This document shows positions 15,508 through 24,522 of a stretch of DNA of 64,000 bases, piece after piece (the stretch's first letter is position 1; every line of letters begins with the position of its first letter). Made by a program: the position numbers and the translations under genes. Source of the stretch: Undibacterium sp. KW1 (lineage in GTDB: Bacteria; Pseudomonadota; Gammaproteobacteria; Burkholderiales; Burkholderiaceae_D); NCBI RefSeq assembly GCF_009937955.1, contig NZ_AP018439.1, positions 4,960,001-5,024,000 on the forward strand, in the 5' to 3' direction. A model generated the notes under the pieces. That model made no database searches. It was not told the DNA's origin and saw only the letters and a program-made list of their open reading frames with translations.

Positions 15508-16929
15508 TCAATGGTGTTCGCGATAATCTGTCTTGCTGTTTCCAGCAGGCAGATAGTGGTAAGTGCGTACCTTGTGCTGGATTTCAATTACCGGATTTTT
15601 CAACAATTTGATCATTTCAGCACCAGCCAGCAGCATGGGGCCATAGCCATGCAGGGCATCAACACTGGTGGGGCGGTTGTAGTAATACACCTGATCACTC
15701 GCAAAGGTGGTGCCTACGCAAGTGCCTTCAACCTGGCCTTTGGCATTGATGCGCGGGTACAGGGCATTCCAGCCAGCCTGGGCGATCGAGCCATAAGTCG
15801 TCGGGCTGATCCAGCCCTGGTTGATTGCATGGGCAAACACATACACATACATGGCGCTGGCCGAGGTCTCAAGGTAAGAGTCATTGCGGTCCAGCATCTG
15901 GTGCCACAGGCCCTGGCCAGACTGCAACTCGGCTACGCCATTCAGAGTGGCACGCAGTTGCGCCAGTACCTTTGGATAACCCGGATGATCCTTGGGCAGC
16001 ACATCGAGCAGATCAGACATAGTCAGTACTGCCCAGCCATTAGCGCGCGCCCAGTAAAAACGCGGCGCGTCAGGATTATTCGCATTCCAGCCGTGGGTGT
16101 AAATATTCGCCTGCTTGTTGAACATATAGGCAGACATCTGCAGTACGTTTTTGACAGCATCATCAAAGTGGCTGCGGTCTTTGGTGTAATGCCCTATTTC
16201 ACCAAGCGGCATGACACCCATATACATATCATCTGCCCACAAGGAAGATGCCTGCGGGCGTTTTCTGGCGAGCGTACCGTCAGCCAGCCTGTACTGCTGT
16301 TTGGCGACGAAATTGCTGCACACCTTGATCATGTTACTGAGGTCAGGCCCGATATTGGCAAACCTGGCCCTGATCAGTGCCGCGCACATGGAGCCACTAT
16401 CGTCGAGCGAGCGTGGGTCCAGGAAGCGGGCAAAGCTGTTGGCGCGCTCTAGGTGAAACTGTTTTTCCTGCGCATCAAAATAAGGCATGGTCTTGGCAAA
16501 AAACTGAAAATGGCGTTCTGTCATGGCGGTGAATTTTTTGTCGCCCGTGACTTCTGCTGCCTTCATCAGACCTGCATGCACGACACCCATTTCATAGACC
16601 AGGATGCCAAAGTCCCCCTTGCTTGGCTCAAAAATCGCATCGGCAACCGGTGGCTTGCTAAAGTCAGTGATTTCGGCACCCGTATTCTTCTGGATCACGC
16701 GGGTAGGCGTGACTGATTCCATATAGGCGCGTATGCGGTGCAGGGCTTCGGTGATTTCTGCCACTTCCGGCTTTTGGTAAGGCACGGGATAAGTACCCTC
16801 GCCTGTATCCTTGAGGTCTTTATTGTCCCTGTTACGGTAGCCGCCGTCGGCATAGGCCGTGCCACACAAAAACAAGGATGCGATGACCATGGTCAATAAG
16901 TTTTTAACAAGGGTAGAACTTGGTTTCAT
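15508..16929 (-). CDS. Glycoside hydrolase family 105 (unsaturated rhamnogalacturonyl hydrolase-like)
   Basis: 473 residues starting at ATG 16929, which opens a clean signal peptide (ends LCGTAYADGG); the frame extends 28 codons further upstream without a better start. The (alpha/alpha)6 barrel shows the family motifs SLWADDMYMGV, RFYWARANGW and DRNDSYLETSASAM, including the acidic residues used to hydrate the 4,5-unsaturated sugar. It removes unsaturated uronic acid from lyase products of pectin-type polymers. Export to the periplasm and the DUF4861 partner fit glycan processing there. Two palindromic operators lie about 90-110 bp upstream. Confidence 0.85.
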   Translation of the reverse strand: MKPSSTLVKNLLTMVIASLFLCGTAYADGGYRNRDNKDLKDTGEGTYPVPYQKPEVAEITEALHRIRAYMESVTPTRVIQKNTGAEITDFSKPPVADAIFEPSKGDFGILVYEMGVVHAGLMKAAEVTGDKKFTAMTERHFQFFAKTMPYFDAQEKQFHLERANSFARFLDPRSLDDSGSMCAALIRARFANIGPDLSNMIKVCSNFVAKQQYRLADGTLARKRPQASSLWADDMYMGVMPLGEIGHYTKDRSHFDDAVKNVLQMSAYMFNKQANIYTHGWNANNPDAPRFYWARANGWAVLTMSDLLDVLPKDHPGYPKVLAQLRATLNGVAELQSGQGLWHQMLDRNDSYLETSASAMYVYVFAHAINQGWISPTTYGSIAQAGWNALYPRINAKGQVEGTCVGTTFASDQVYYYNRPTSVDALHGYGPMLLAGAEMIKLLKNPVIEIQHKVRTYHYLPAGNSKTDYREHH

Positions 16930-17011
16930 GTGCGCCCGCCTGGAAGATTTGTTGGTTTGTCTCGTTTGCGTTTTTATTGAATTCATTACCTGAAGCGATA
17001 TTATTGCTCTC

Positions 17012-17048
17012 AATTGGTCAGACCATTCTAAATTGGTCTGTCCAATAA
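17012..17048. promoter_or_regulatory. Paired GntR/ExuR-like operators
   Basis: AATTGGTCAGACCATT (17012-17027) and AATTGGTCTGTCCAAT (17031-17046) are two palindromes with centres about 19 bp apart. They resemble the TTGGT-N-ACCAA sites bound by FadR-subfamily GntR proteins such as ExuR/UxuR of hexuronate metabolism. They sit between the GH105 operon and the divergent esterase gene and could control both. No GntR gene is present in the window. Confidence 0.55.
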
Positions 17049-17152
17049 TGCAATGTGGACTAGCCGCTTATTCTATGATTATGCGATAATTCTTGCGCCT
17101 GCCTGCGGCAGGCAGGCAGCAATATTAATAGAAATACATGAAGGAGCAGCGC

Positions 17153-18165
17153 TTGAAGCCAGCCATCATCACCTTGTTTGCTTCTGTATGCATGGCAGCA
17201 AGCCTGCTCACAGCATGCGCAAAACCTGCCCAGCCAGCGCCTGCAGACAATGCCTATACAGCCGAGAACACCTATAAAAAGCTGGTGGTGGCATATCCAT
17301 ATATCCACATCGCCAGCAAACAGCCGCCTGCAACTGTCAGGGTCTTGCGCAATATCAGCTATGTCAGCAATCAGGGCCAAGCCCTGCAACTGGATGTGTT
17401 CATGCCAGCCCGCAGCAGTAGCAGCAACCCAGCCTTGCCTGGCATAGTCCTGGTGCATGGCGGCGGCTGGCGCTCAGGCACACGCGACAACCTCGCCCCC
17501 ATGGCGATACGGCTGGCTGAACGCGGCTATGTTGCTGCCGCCATCAGCTACCGCTTATCAGATGAAGCCCGTTACCCCGCCGCCATCCATGACGTGAAGG
17601 CGGCGATACGCTGGCTGCGCACGCATGCGGTTGAATACCAGCTAGACCCCAGGCACATTGCCGTGGCCGGTGGTTCGGCAGGCGGCCAGATCGCAGCCCT
17701 GGTGGGTGTCACGAATGACAGGCCTGAATTTGACCCACAGGCACAGCCCGGTGCGGTTTCCAGCGCCGTTTCCAGTGCAGTGCAAGCCATCATCAATATC
17801 GATGGCCTGTCCGACTTTACCTCAGAGGAAGCGCGCAAGTATGAAGACGACCCGCGCAAGCAGCCATCTGCGGCGGGTGCCTGGTTTGGCGGTACCTATG
17901 CAGAAAAGCCTGAAGTATGGAAAGACGCGTCACCACTGATACATGTCAACAAAAATACCCCACCTATCCTGTTCATAGGCAGCGCACAAAGACGCTTCAG
18001 CCTGGGCGGGATGAGATGGTGGAGAAATTAAATGCTCTTGGCATCGCCAATCAGACCGTGCTGCTACCGGATACACCGCATAGCTTTTGGTTGTTTGATC
18101 CATGGCTGGGAACAACGGTGGAGGCGATGACGGCATTTTTAGGGAAGATGTTTGGCAGACCATGA
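17153..18165 (+). pseudogene. Alpha/beta-hydrolase (esterase) lipoprotein, frameshifted
   Basis: The likely start is TTG at 17153, since AAGGAG lies 6 nt upstream; the ATG at 17138 has no ribosome site. The leader ends with the lipobox LTAC. The body has oxyanion motif HGGGW, nucleophile GGSAGG and the order of a hormone-sensitive-lipase/BD-FAE-type carbohydrate esterase. The frame ends at 18029-18031, but the family sequence continues one frame over (RDEMVEKL, then TPHSFWLF with the catalytic His) to 18165. A one-base indel near the GGGCGGG at 18004-18012 separates Ser from His. It is either a real inactivation or a sequencing error. It diverges from the GH105 operon and probably deacylated its substrate. 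Confidence 0.75.
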
Positions 18166-18305
18166 GTTGTTGACTTGACGACTTATAACGGGCCATATCA
18201 GGGCAATCTGAAGCAATACCAATCTCATACGCACCGCTTTTTTGACCATCGCTTTCAGTTCAAATGAATGACGGGAGTAACCAACAGAACCCCATCCCTC
18301 ACCCC

Positions 18306-18328
18306 GCCTCTCCCTTGAAGGGAGAGGC
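18306..18328. repeat. Perfect 10-bp hairpin in a CTCACCCC-type repeat
   Basis: GCCTCTCCCT, a 3-nt loop and the exact complement, preceded by CCCTCACCCC. This type of short GAGAGG palindrome is widely dispersed in betaproteobacteria and xanthomonads. It lies between the 3' ends of the esterase and sulfatase genes and has no T run, so it may act as a transcript-end stabiliser. Confidence 0.5.
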
Positions 18329-18379
18329 GTTGACGGCAGTGTCATCGCAAAAACTATATCTGCCATTGCTGGTAGCAAT

Positions 18380-20386
18380 TCAGCTCGGTGCCTGTCCATC
18401 TGCCACGATGCCCATGTCCTGCATGTTCTGCGGCGTATAACCAGCTTTGATCAGCGACTGGTTCAGAGCCTTGCGTAAATAGGCGAGGTCAAATTCTGTC
18501 TGTGCGAGGTTCAGGCCCAGCTCAACGAGCTGGCCAGAGCGCAGTATAGGCGCACCTGTGGTTTTGTCCCAGTGCAGCAGGTTGTGGTTTTCATTCGGGT
18601 CGGCATCGAGGTTATACAATTCCCATTGGGTATTCGTGGGATTTTGCGGTTCCCAGTAACGCACGAGTTTCCATGGTTTCTCAAAATATGATTGTATGTG
18701 GTTGGGTTGTACGACAGGGCCGGATGCTGTCAGTGGTTGCTTTTCGGTAGGCTTGCCAGTAGGGCTGGTCAGGCGTTCTGTGATATTCACATACCACTGG
18801 TATTTGTCAGGCAGATAGTTGGTGTCCAGCGGTGCGGTGATGTTGTCGTCAGAGACAAACAGCACGCCACAGCGTTCAGTTTCATTTGCCGTGCCACGAA
18901 TGACGGGTGACAGGTCTTCGCCAGCCAGGGGTTTGACATCATGGCCCTGTATGAATTTAGCCAGTGCCTGCCTGTCGTTTTCATCATAGCCTGCCAGGCC
19001 CAGCAAAGTTGGCACCCAATCGACATGCGTGGTGTGGCATTGCACGGTGCGCATGGTTTTGTCACCATTGACCAGTGGTGAAGAAATAATGGCGGGAATA
19101 TGCGTGGCCTCTTGATAGGCACCACACCATTTTTCTATCTGCCCGCCATGCGCACCTGCAAGCTCACCATGGTCAGAAGTGAAAACGACGATGGTATTCT
19201 GGTCGAGACCACTTTCATACAGGCGTTCAAGTATGGTGCTGACTTCGATATTGACGAGGTATTGCAGGTACAGGTAAAACGCCAGGTAGTTGCGGTACCA
19301 GTCCTCGGCATTGCTTTGCATCTTGAATGGATAAGGCGATGGAATGACCGCATGCTGACCACGCAAGGTCGTCAGTGCAAGTTGGAATTTATAGGAATAA
19401 TCGTACTGGCAATCCGGCTTGCTGGACAGGTCACCGTCCCAGTTGGCAGGCAGCCTGACATCGCCGAGTTTGAAGCCATCAGGGTTCAGCGGCACGCGGT
19501 AAGTTGCCTTGAACTGATTGGGTGCCTTGCCGTAAGTCGGCGGCTGACTCAGCGTACCTTTGACAGGTGCACCATAGGGCGCAATGATGTCGCCCAGCGT
19601 CGGCGGTGTAGTGGGTGTTTCTACCGCTGGTTGCCAAGGAAATGGATAAGCACCGATATCATGAGGATTGACAAAAGACGCCACCGCCAGCCAGGGCCGC
19701 GGCTTAAAACTGGCATTGGTGGGGTTGTTACTGTTGATCATATTCGCCTCCACGCCCACGCCCTTGCGGCGCAGGAAGGTGGTGACGAGGTCAGTATAGG
19801 TCTTGTCGCGATACACGCCGAGGTTGGGCGTACCGAAGCGCTGGTCAGACGGGGTTGAATATTCCCAGTCGCCAAAGCCCCAGTTCTCCAGACTGCCATC
19901 AGGCGGGTTCGATAAATCCCAGCGGCCAAAATAATGCGTCTCATAACCCGCCGCACGGAACCAGTCACCCATGGTTGGCACGCCATCTTGCGGCAACCAT
20001 GGGAAGGCCGGATCAGTATCGACCTTGAACATGCCCTCGGTCTGTGTCACGCCACTATGCGCACTGTACTGCCCCGTCATGATGGTGGCACGACCAGGCA
20101 CGCAGGCAATGCTGGAGCAGGTATGGTTTTGTAGCGATACCCCATTCTCACGCAGCTTGACGAAACCGGGGAACTGTTCTGCATACGGATTGTCCGCCAG
20201 ACTACCCTCTTCAAAACGCAAAATCTGGTACAGCGGGTCCAGCGGGTCATCCGCATAACGCGGCGGATAACGCATCTGATCAACCATGATGAACAGGATA
20301 TTCGGCCTGGCTGGTGGCGCGCTACTGTCACTGGCATTGCTACTCGAATTATTGGAATTACTGGCGTTGAGGCTTGCTGTGCTCAT
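18380..20386 (-). CDS. Type I sulfatase (formylglycine-dependent)
   Basis: 668 residues from ATG 20386, which has AAAGGAT upstream; the frame extends 23 codons further without support. The start is a Ser/Asn-rich linker with no signal peptide, then NILFIMVDQMR, the metal-binding entry of the alkaline-phosphatase fold. The activation motif is CVPGR (C95), i.e. the Cys type that must be oxidised to formylglycine. VVFTSDHGELAGAHGG carries the second metal site. Hydrolysis of sulfate esters is expected. Absence of a leader implies a cytoplasmic enzyme or a missed start. Next to GH105 and an esterase it may take part in use of a sulfated polysaccharide. Confidence 0.87.
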   Translation of the reverse strand: MSTASLNASNSNNSSSNASDSSAPPARPNILFIMVDQMRYPPRYADDPLDPLYQILRFEEGSLADNPYAEQFPGFVKLRENGVSLQNHTCSSIACVPGRATIMTGQYSAHSGVTQTEGMFKVDTDPAFPWLPQDGVPTMGDWFRAAGYETHYFGRWDLSNPPDGSLENWGFGDWEYSTPSDQRFGTPNLGVYRDKTYTDLVTTFLRRKGVGVEANMINSNNPTNASFKPRPWLAVASFVNPHDIGAYPFPWQPAVETPTTPPTLGDIIAPYGAPVKGTLSQPPTYGKAPNQFKATYRVPLNPDGFKLGDVRLPANWDGDLSSKPDCQYDYSYKFQLALTTLRGQHAVIPSPYPFKMQSNAEDWYRNYLAFYLYLQYLVNIEVSTILERLYESGLDQNTIVVFTSDHGELAGAHGGQIEKWCGAYQEATHIPAIISSPLVNGDKTMRTVQCHTTHVDWVPTLLGLAGYDENDRQALAKFIQGHDVKPLAGEDLSPVIRGTANETERCGVLFVSDDNITAPLDTNYLPDKYQWYVNITERLTSPTGKPTEKQPLTASGPVVQPNHIQSYFEKPWKLVRYWEPQNPTNTQWELYNLDADPNENHNLLHWDKTTGAPILRSGQLVELGLNLAQTEFDLAYLRKALNQSLIKAGYTPQNMQDMGIVADGQAPS

Positions 20387-20704
20387 GATCATCCTTTGTG
20401 CGTTAAGGGCTAGAACAATGCGGAAGGTTTGCAGCAAGGATGAAGGGGAGTTCACCCTTGCATTGAATTATCTAATTGTCAATTCTAATGCGACTTATCG
20501 AAAAAACAAAGATATAAGTTGTACAGGCACAAAAATTTTCAATTGGCGCGTGGCAATAGGAAAATTTATGCCTCCCGAAGGATATGGGCTATTCGCGGGC
20601 TCGGTAAGTGATACTGCTTCTGCTCAGACGCAGCACCGGTTCAGGCATTGCGACCAATGCGCTGCACATCTGTTTCTTTATCAAGATATTTATCAGAATC
20701 GTTA
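20387..20704. other. Sulfatase upstream region
   Basis: About 320 bases between the sulfatase start and the end of the gene at 20705. The first 170 bases next to the sulfatase are AT-rich and should contain its promoter. I see no gene or strong hairpin. Confidence 0.4.
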
Positions 20705-21247
20705 TCAGGATCTCGAATATAAATATTTCAGATTTTTCTCATACACTGCTTCCGCATCAACACGGGTAATCAAATCCAGGGCAAGCAAAGTATGCTTCCT
20801 GTCGCGGTTTTCTCTGGTCCCATATTCGTGCAGCACCAGAAAATCCTGATCCAATTCTTCTACTTCACCAATAAAACAGACATCATTGCGCACGCGCTCT
20901 GTATGCAGAGTCACATGCCCAAACTGCTCCTGAATAGAGGCCAGCGCTTCATGTAGCGAATTGATGGCAATCCCGGGCATGCATGGCGCGGCCTGGTTGC
21001 GCTTGATTAAGGCGTACAGTGATTCAAGGAAATTGCCACCCCAGCGTATCCGGGTAATATCCTCGCCATAGACAAGGCTGAATCCATTCGCCACGCCCTC
21101 TTCGGTAAACAAGCTTAACAGTACAAATTTGTCTGAGTAATCGGCAATGATGCCCGTAAATGCATTGCTATCCAGATCGTCGCGGTACAGGTCTATCAGC
21201 TCTTGCGTCTCTTTTAGTTTGTTTATCGTCTTGTAATGCACACTCAT
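20705..21247 (-). CDS. Unrecognised cytoplasmic protein divergent from LysR
   Basis: 180 residues from ATG 21247 (MSVHYKTINKLKE); 36 more codons are open upstream but would overlap the divergent LysR start. The fold looks alpha/beta with many acidic residues. Phrases such as FVLLSLFTEEGVANGFSLVYGEDITRIRWGG recall small beta-barrel (Sm-like or YjdF-like) domains but I cannot assign a family. A second similar strand pattern (VCFIGEVEELDQDFLVLHEYG) suggests an internal duplication. It may be a target of the neighbouring regulator. Confidence 0.65.
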   Translation of the reverse strand: MSVHYKTINKLKETQELIDLYRDDLDSNAFTGIIADYSDKFVLLSLFTEEGVANGFSLVYGEDITRIRWGGNFLESLYALIKRNQAAPCMPGIAINSLHEALASIQEQFGHVTLHTERVRNDVCFIGEVEELDQDFLVLHEYGTRENRDRKHTLLALDLITRVDAEAVYEKNLKYLYSRS

Positions 21248-21353
21248 TTTTATCTTTTCAAACTGTATGCGCAGCCCGGCATTCATGCTGACAATGCTAA
21301 AATGAATCACCGGAATCAAGCTGGAAAACGACCATAGCACGAGACGAGGCCGC

Positions 21354-22247
21354 ATGATAGAAAAGCTGGAAATAAATCATCTCAGAACCCTCGATGCCCT
21401 GTACAAGTTTGAGAACCTGTCGGCAGCGGCAGAATATCTCGACGTCTCCCAGCAGGCCGTCAGCCTGCAGCTTAAAAAGTTGAGGGATATCCTCAGTGAC
21501 CAGCTCTTTGTCAGGACAGGTCATGGTGTTGTCGCCACGCCATATGCAAAACTGATACAGCCACATGTCCGCCAGGTATTGATGCATCTCAATGACATCC
21601 CCCTGCCTGGCTCAGTCACTCCGGCAAATACAGCAAGAACCCTGGTCATCTCTGCCACTGACTACACGCAAAAAATCATCGTAGGCGAGCTCATCAATGA
21701 ACTGCGGACTTCTGCACCCGGGGTAAAAATCACCATCATCAATATCGAGAGTGCAAACCTGATCCAGAAAATGCACCAGGGTGAGATAGACCTGACGCTG
21801 ACATCGAATGGCTACGTGCCTGAGGGCCTGGTGTCAGATGCGATTTTCACGGAAAGATATGTCTGCGTATCCGCCAACAAAGACATTGTCTTTGATGACT
21901 ATTTACCGCTGGAACGCCTGATCGAATATGACTTTGTCGTGACATCGCCGGGCATCGCCAGCTTCAAAGGCTCGGCAGACAGCTGGTTTGAACAACAAAA
22001 GCTGCGACGCAAGGTACAGGTATCAGTACCCTCTTTTTTCATGGCGCAGGAATATTTAAAGCAATCAGGCATGGTCGGCTTTTTACCATCACGCCTGATG
22101 CCATGTGCTGGCCTGTTTGAAATACCACTCAAGAAATATCCACCCGGGTATGAAGTCGTTGCCGCCTACCACCCCAGCGCACGGAATGATGCGTTCATGG
22201 TATGGCTGCTGGACAAGATAAAGCAAAAGTTCTCGCCAGCTACATAA
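21354..22247 (+). CDS. LysR-family regulator (NodD/LeuO-like subgroup)
   Basis: 297 residues; ACGAGG lies 5 nt before the ATG. The N-terminal helix-turn-helix (HLRTLDALYKFENLSAAAEYLDVSQ) and the phrase QLFVRTGHGVVATPYA are typical of the LysR group containing NodD, LeuO and NahR-like proteins. The effector domain follows from about 90. RidA lies 90 nt downstream on the same strand, and a gene of unknown function diverges. The signal is unknown. Confidence 0.9.
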   Translation: MIEKLEINHLRTLDALYKFENLSAAAEYLDVSQQAVSLQLKKLRDILSDQLFVRTGHGVVATPYAKLIQPHVRQVLMHLNDIPLPGSVTPANTARTLVISATDYTQKIIVGELINELRTSAPGVKITIINIESANLIQKMHQGEIDLTLTSNGYVPEGLVSDAIFTERYVCVSANKDIVFDDYLPLERLIEYDFVVTSPGIASFKGSADSWFEQQKLRRKVQVSVPSFFMAQEYLKQSGMVGFLPSRLMPCAGLFEIPLKKYPPGYEVVAAYHPSARNDAFMVWLLDKIKQKFSPAT

Positions 22248-22337
22248 ATCGCTTGTATCGCTTACAAGCCTGCCTTGATGGTCAAGCGCGGCCCTTTCCT
22301 CCAGACTCTCTGCATGTTTATTCAACAGAGAGTTCAT

Positions 22338-22742
22338 ATGACCATCAAGAAAATCAATCCCGCCACGCTATATGACGGCGCGCCATTTGGCATGTCGCAA
22401 GCAGCAATAGAGACTGACAGCGGCCTGGTTTTTATCTCAGGCCAGGTCGACTGGGACGGCGGCTACCAGGTCAAGCATAAAGACATCGCAGCGCAAGCAG
22501 GAGGGGCAATCAAAAACCTGCTGACCGTGCTGGAAGCAGCAAATTCTTCAGTCGCCAATATCCTGCAACTACGCGTCTATGTCAGGGGAGAACTCGCCGA
22601 CCATATGGAAAAGGTAGTACCTGTGCTGCTAACATACCTGGGCACATCACGCCCGGCATTAACCGGTATCGGTGTTGCTTCTTTAGCGACAGCGGATACC
22701 CTGATAGAAATTGAAGCCGTAGCAAAGCTGAATCCTGCGTAG
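22338..22742 (+). CDS. RidA family protein (enamine/imine deaminase-like)
   Basis: 134 residues from ATG 22338 with AGAGAG 5 nt upstream. The fold signature FISGQVDWDG, then AGGAIKNLLTVLEAA and RPALTGIGVASL near the C-terminus, is that of the YjgF/YER057c/UK114 trimer. The Arg of RPAxT, which binds the carboxylate of the 2-aminoacrylate-like substrate, is present. Active members hydrolyse reactive enamines from PLP enzymes. It may be co-transcribed with the LysR gene. Confidence 0.88.
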   Translation: MTIKKINPATLYDGAPFGMSQAAIETDSGLVFISGQVDWDGGYQVKHKDIAAQAGGAIKNLLTVLEAANSSVANILQLRVYVRGELADHMEKVVPVLLTYLGTSRPALTGIGVASLATADTLIEIEAVAKLNPA

Positions 22743-22778
22743 TGATCAGCGAATAGCCCGAAGCTGCCACATGCACGA

Positions 22779-22808
22779 TAGACATCACCTCAAAAAAACG
22801 CGTAGAAT
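22779..22808 (+). promoter_or_regulatory. Promoter of tRNA-Gly
   Basis: TAGACA (22779-22784), an 18-bp spacer and TAGAAT (22803-22808), followed by nine bases to the mature 5' end of the tRNA. Confidence 0.55.
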
Positions 22809-22817
22809 ATACGTCAT

Positions 22818-22891
22818 GCGGGTGTAGTTTAATGGCAGAACGGCAGCTTCCCAAGCTTCATACGAGGGTTCGATTCCCTTTACCCGCTCCA
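22818..22891 (+). tRNA. tRNA-Gly (anticodon CCC)
   Basis: 74 nt including an encoded CCA end. The acceptor stem GCGGGTG/TACCCGC has one G-U pair, T8 and the TTTAATGGCAG D-loop are typical of glycine tRNAs, and the T arm is GAGGG-TTCGATT-CCCTT. The anticodon loop TTCCCAA places CCC at 22850-22852. The anticodon stem has one C-U mismatch (28-42). It decodes GGG. It contrasts with the three tRNA-like genes near 5.5 kb, which lack CCA. Confidence 0.95.
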
Positions 22892-23010
22892 GTCCTTTCC
22901 ATACTTTTCCAGTTTTTCCTTATTGAAGATACAATGCAGGGCAATTTTTACTTTGCTTGCGTACCAAGTACTCCTGTTCACTACCATCTGCCATGGAAGA
23001 CAAGATCAAA

Positions 23011-24033
23011 ATGAAGCAACTGAGATCACGCAACATCGTCGCGTTTGCATTTCTGGCCGCCGTAGCGTTTTCTACCTACGCCAGCGAACCCGTGAATGGC
23101 AGCTTTACCGCCAACAAATCTTGCGAACTGTACTCGTCTTTCAACAAGCAGAGTAATCCTGGTGCTGTGCATACCGTGGTCGGTAAGAGCTATGCGGTGA
23201 AGGAGATCAACAAGCCGGGTGACTATGCCTGGTTGCGGGTGGATGTGGATGGTGCCAATCCTAATTTGCGCTGGGTGGCGCGGGATTGTGGTACTGCACA
23301 ACTGGACCAGGTGCCGCAAGACAATCCTCCAGCAGGCCGGGCCAAGGCGAACCGGGAGGCTGACCGCCAGACCATGTGCAGCACGCCGAATCTTGAAGAC
23401 AGCTATGTACTGGCAATCACCTGGCAGCCCGGCTTTTGCGAGCACTTTGCTTATCGCGGCAAGAAGCCTGAGTGCGACGCCATCAATAGCGGCAAGCTGA
23501 AGATCAACAACCTGACCCTGCATGGCCTGTGGCCAAATAAAAAAGAATGCGGCATCAATTACGGCAACTGTTCTACCGAGCCGATGAAGCTATCTTCAGA
23601 CACCATCAGACGCATCGCCAAGTGGATGCCGAATTTCCAGTTTGAAAGCAAGTTTGGTGAGTATGAATGGAGCAAGCATGGCACTTGCCAGGCACGCGAT
23701 GCGGATACGTATTTCAAGACCGCGGCGGCAGCCGTTGAGGAAGTCAATAATTCAGCGGTGGGCAAGTTCATCCTCGATCACGCTGGTAAATCTTTCGCGG
23801 TGAAAGATTTCTTTGAAATGGTCAAGAAACAGGAAGGCGAAAAAATCGCGCAAAACTTCATGCTCAGTTGCGCCGATGGTAAATACCTGCAAGAGATACG
23901 CCTGAAGTTGCCAACGAATTTTGAAACGGGCAAGGGCCTGGCAAAACTGGTTGGTGATGCGGAGGGATTTAACCGCCAGACCGACAAGTGTGACAATGAA
24001 ATTATTGTCGAAACGAGTGGCCGCGGGCGGTGA
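23011..24033 (+). CDS. Secreted ribonuclease T2 with N-terminal SH3-like domain
   Basis: 340 residues from ATG 23011, beginning with a signal peptide that ends at FSTYASEP; an ATG at 22993 is an alternative. Residues 25-100 look like a bacterial SH3-type domain (SCELYSSFNKQ, WVARDCG). The RNase T2 catalytic segments are intact: LTLHGLWPN (first His) and YEWSKHGTC (Glu, Lys, His), with paired Cys for disulfides. It cleaves RNA in the periplasm or outside the cell through 2',3'-cyclic intermediates, probably to scavenge phosphate and nucleosides. The SH3-like part may bind the cell wall. It is a monocistronic gene following tRNA-Gly. Confidence 0.9.
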   Translation: MKQLRSRNIVAFAFLAAVAFSTYASEPVNGSFTANKSCELYSSFNKQSNPGAVHTVVGKSYAVKEINKPGDYAWLRVDVDGANPNLRWVARDCGTAQLDQVPQDNPPAGRAKANREADRQTMCSTPNLEDSYVLAITWQPGFCEHFAYRGKKPECDAINSGKLKINNLTLHGLWPNKKECGINYGNCSTEPMKLSSDTIRRIAKWMPNFQFESKFGEYEWSKHGTCQARDADTYFKTAAAAVEEVNNSAVGKFILDHAGKSFAVKDFFEMVKKQEGEKIAQNFMLSCADGKYLQEIRLKLPTNFETGKGLAKLVGDAEGFNRQTDKCDNEIIVETSGRGR

Positions 24034-24040
24034 TCATTTT

Positions 24041-24110
24041 GCAGGATGCGCCATGCCCGCCGTTTTCACATACATGAGTATTTGACGATGGTGCGCAGCG
24101 CGCCCCCTAC
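24041..24110. repeat. Dispersed GGTGCGC palindrome (copy B, divergent)
   Basis: GCAGGATGCGCCATGCCCGC on the left and GGTGCGCAGCGCGCCCCCTAC (arms given in part) on the right form the most diverged copy of the family, placed directly after the RNase T2 gene. Confidence 0.5.
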
Positions 24111-24173
24111 TACACCACAAACACTTGGCTTCATTTGCTCGAACATACTTTATCCGCAGAAAATTTATCTATC

Positions 24174-24464
24174 ATGTTCGTCATCGAACTCACCTATATT
24201 CAGCCCTTGTCGATAGTGGATAATTTTGTCAGCGAACACCGTGCATTTCTTGAACGGCATTATGCGACAGGACAGTTTTTGCTGTCTGGGCGCAAGGAGC
24301 CGCGTACGGGTGGATTTATTCTGGCGAATACGGCAAGCCGGGAAGCACTTGAATCGATCTTGCAGGGAGATCCGTTCCAGCGTGAGGGCATTGCACGGTA
24401 CACAGTGACAGAATTCCTGCCATCCATGGCGGCGGCGGACTTACAAGGTTTGCTGACGAATTGA
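24174..24464 (+). CDS. YciI-like protein
   Basis: 97 residues from ATG 24174. The sequence FVIELTYIQPLSIVDNFVSEHRAFLERHYATGQFLLSG (quoted in part in the family pattern: RxxHRAFL and SGRKEPRTGGF) has the ferredoxin-like alpha/beta fold of YciI, including the conserved His of EHRAFL. PFQREGIARYTVTEF closes the domain. The enzymatic activity of the family is mostly unknown. It is convergent with the broken S41 peptidase gene. Confidence 0.8.
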   Translation: MFVIELTYIQPLSIVDNFVSEHRAFLERHYATGQFLLSGRKEPRTGGFILANTASREALESILQGDPFQREGIARYTVTEFLPSMAAADLQGLLTN

Positions 24465-24522
24465 GCGTATTACGGGCAGGTGCAGACAAAGCACATGCTG
24501 CCTGCATCTGCCCATCAACCCC

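Noticed and set aside
17097..17117. GCCTGCC/GGCAGGC hairpin upstream of the esterase gene
   Set aside because: No T run and no gene ends there; it is a local palindrome of unclear meaning next to the -10 region.
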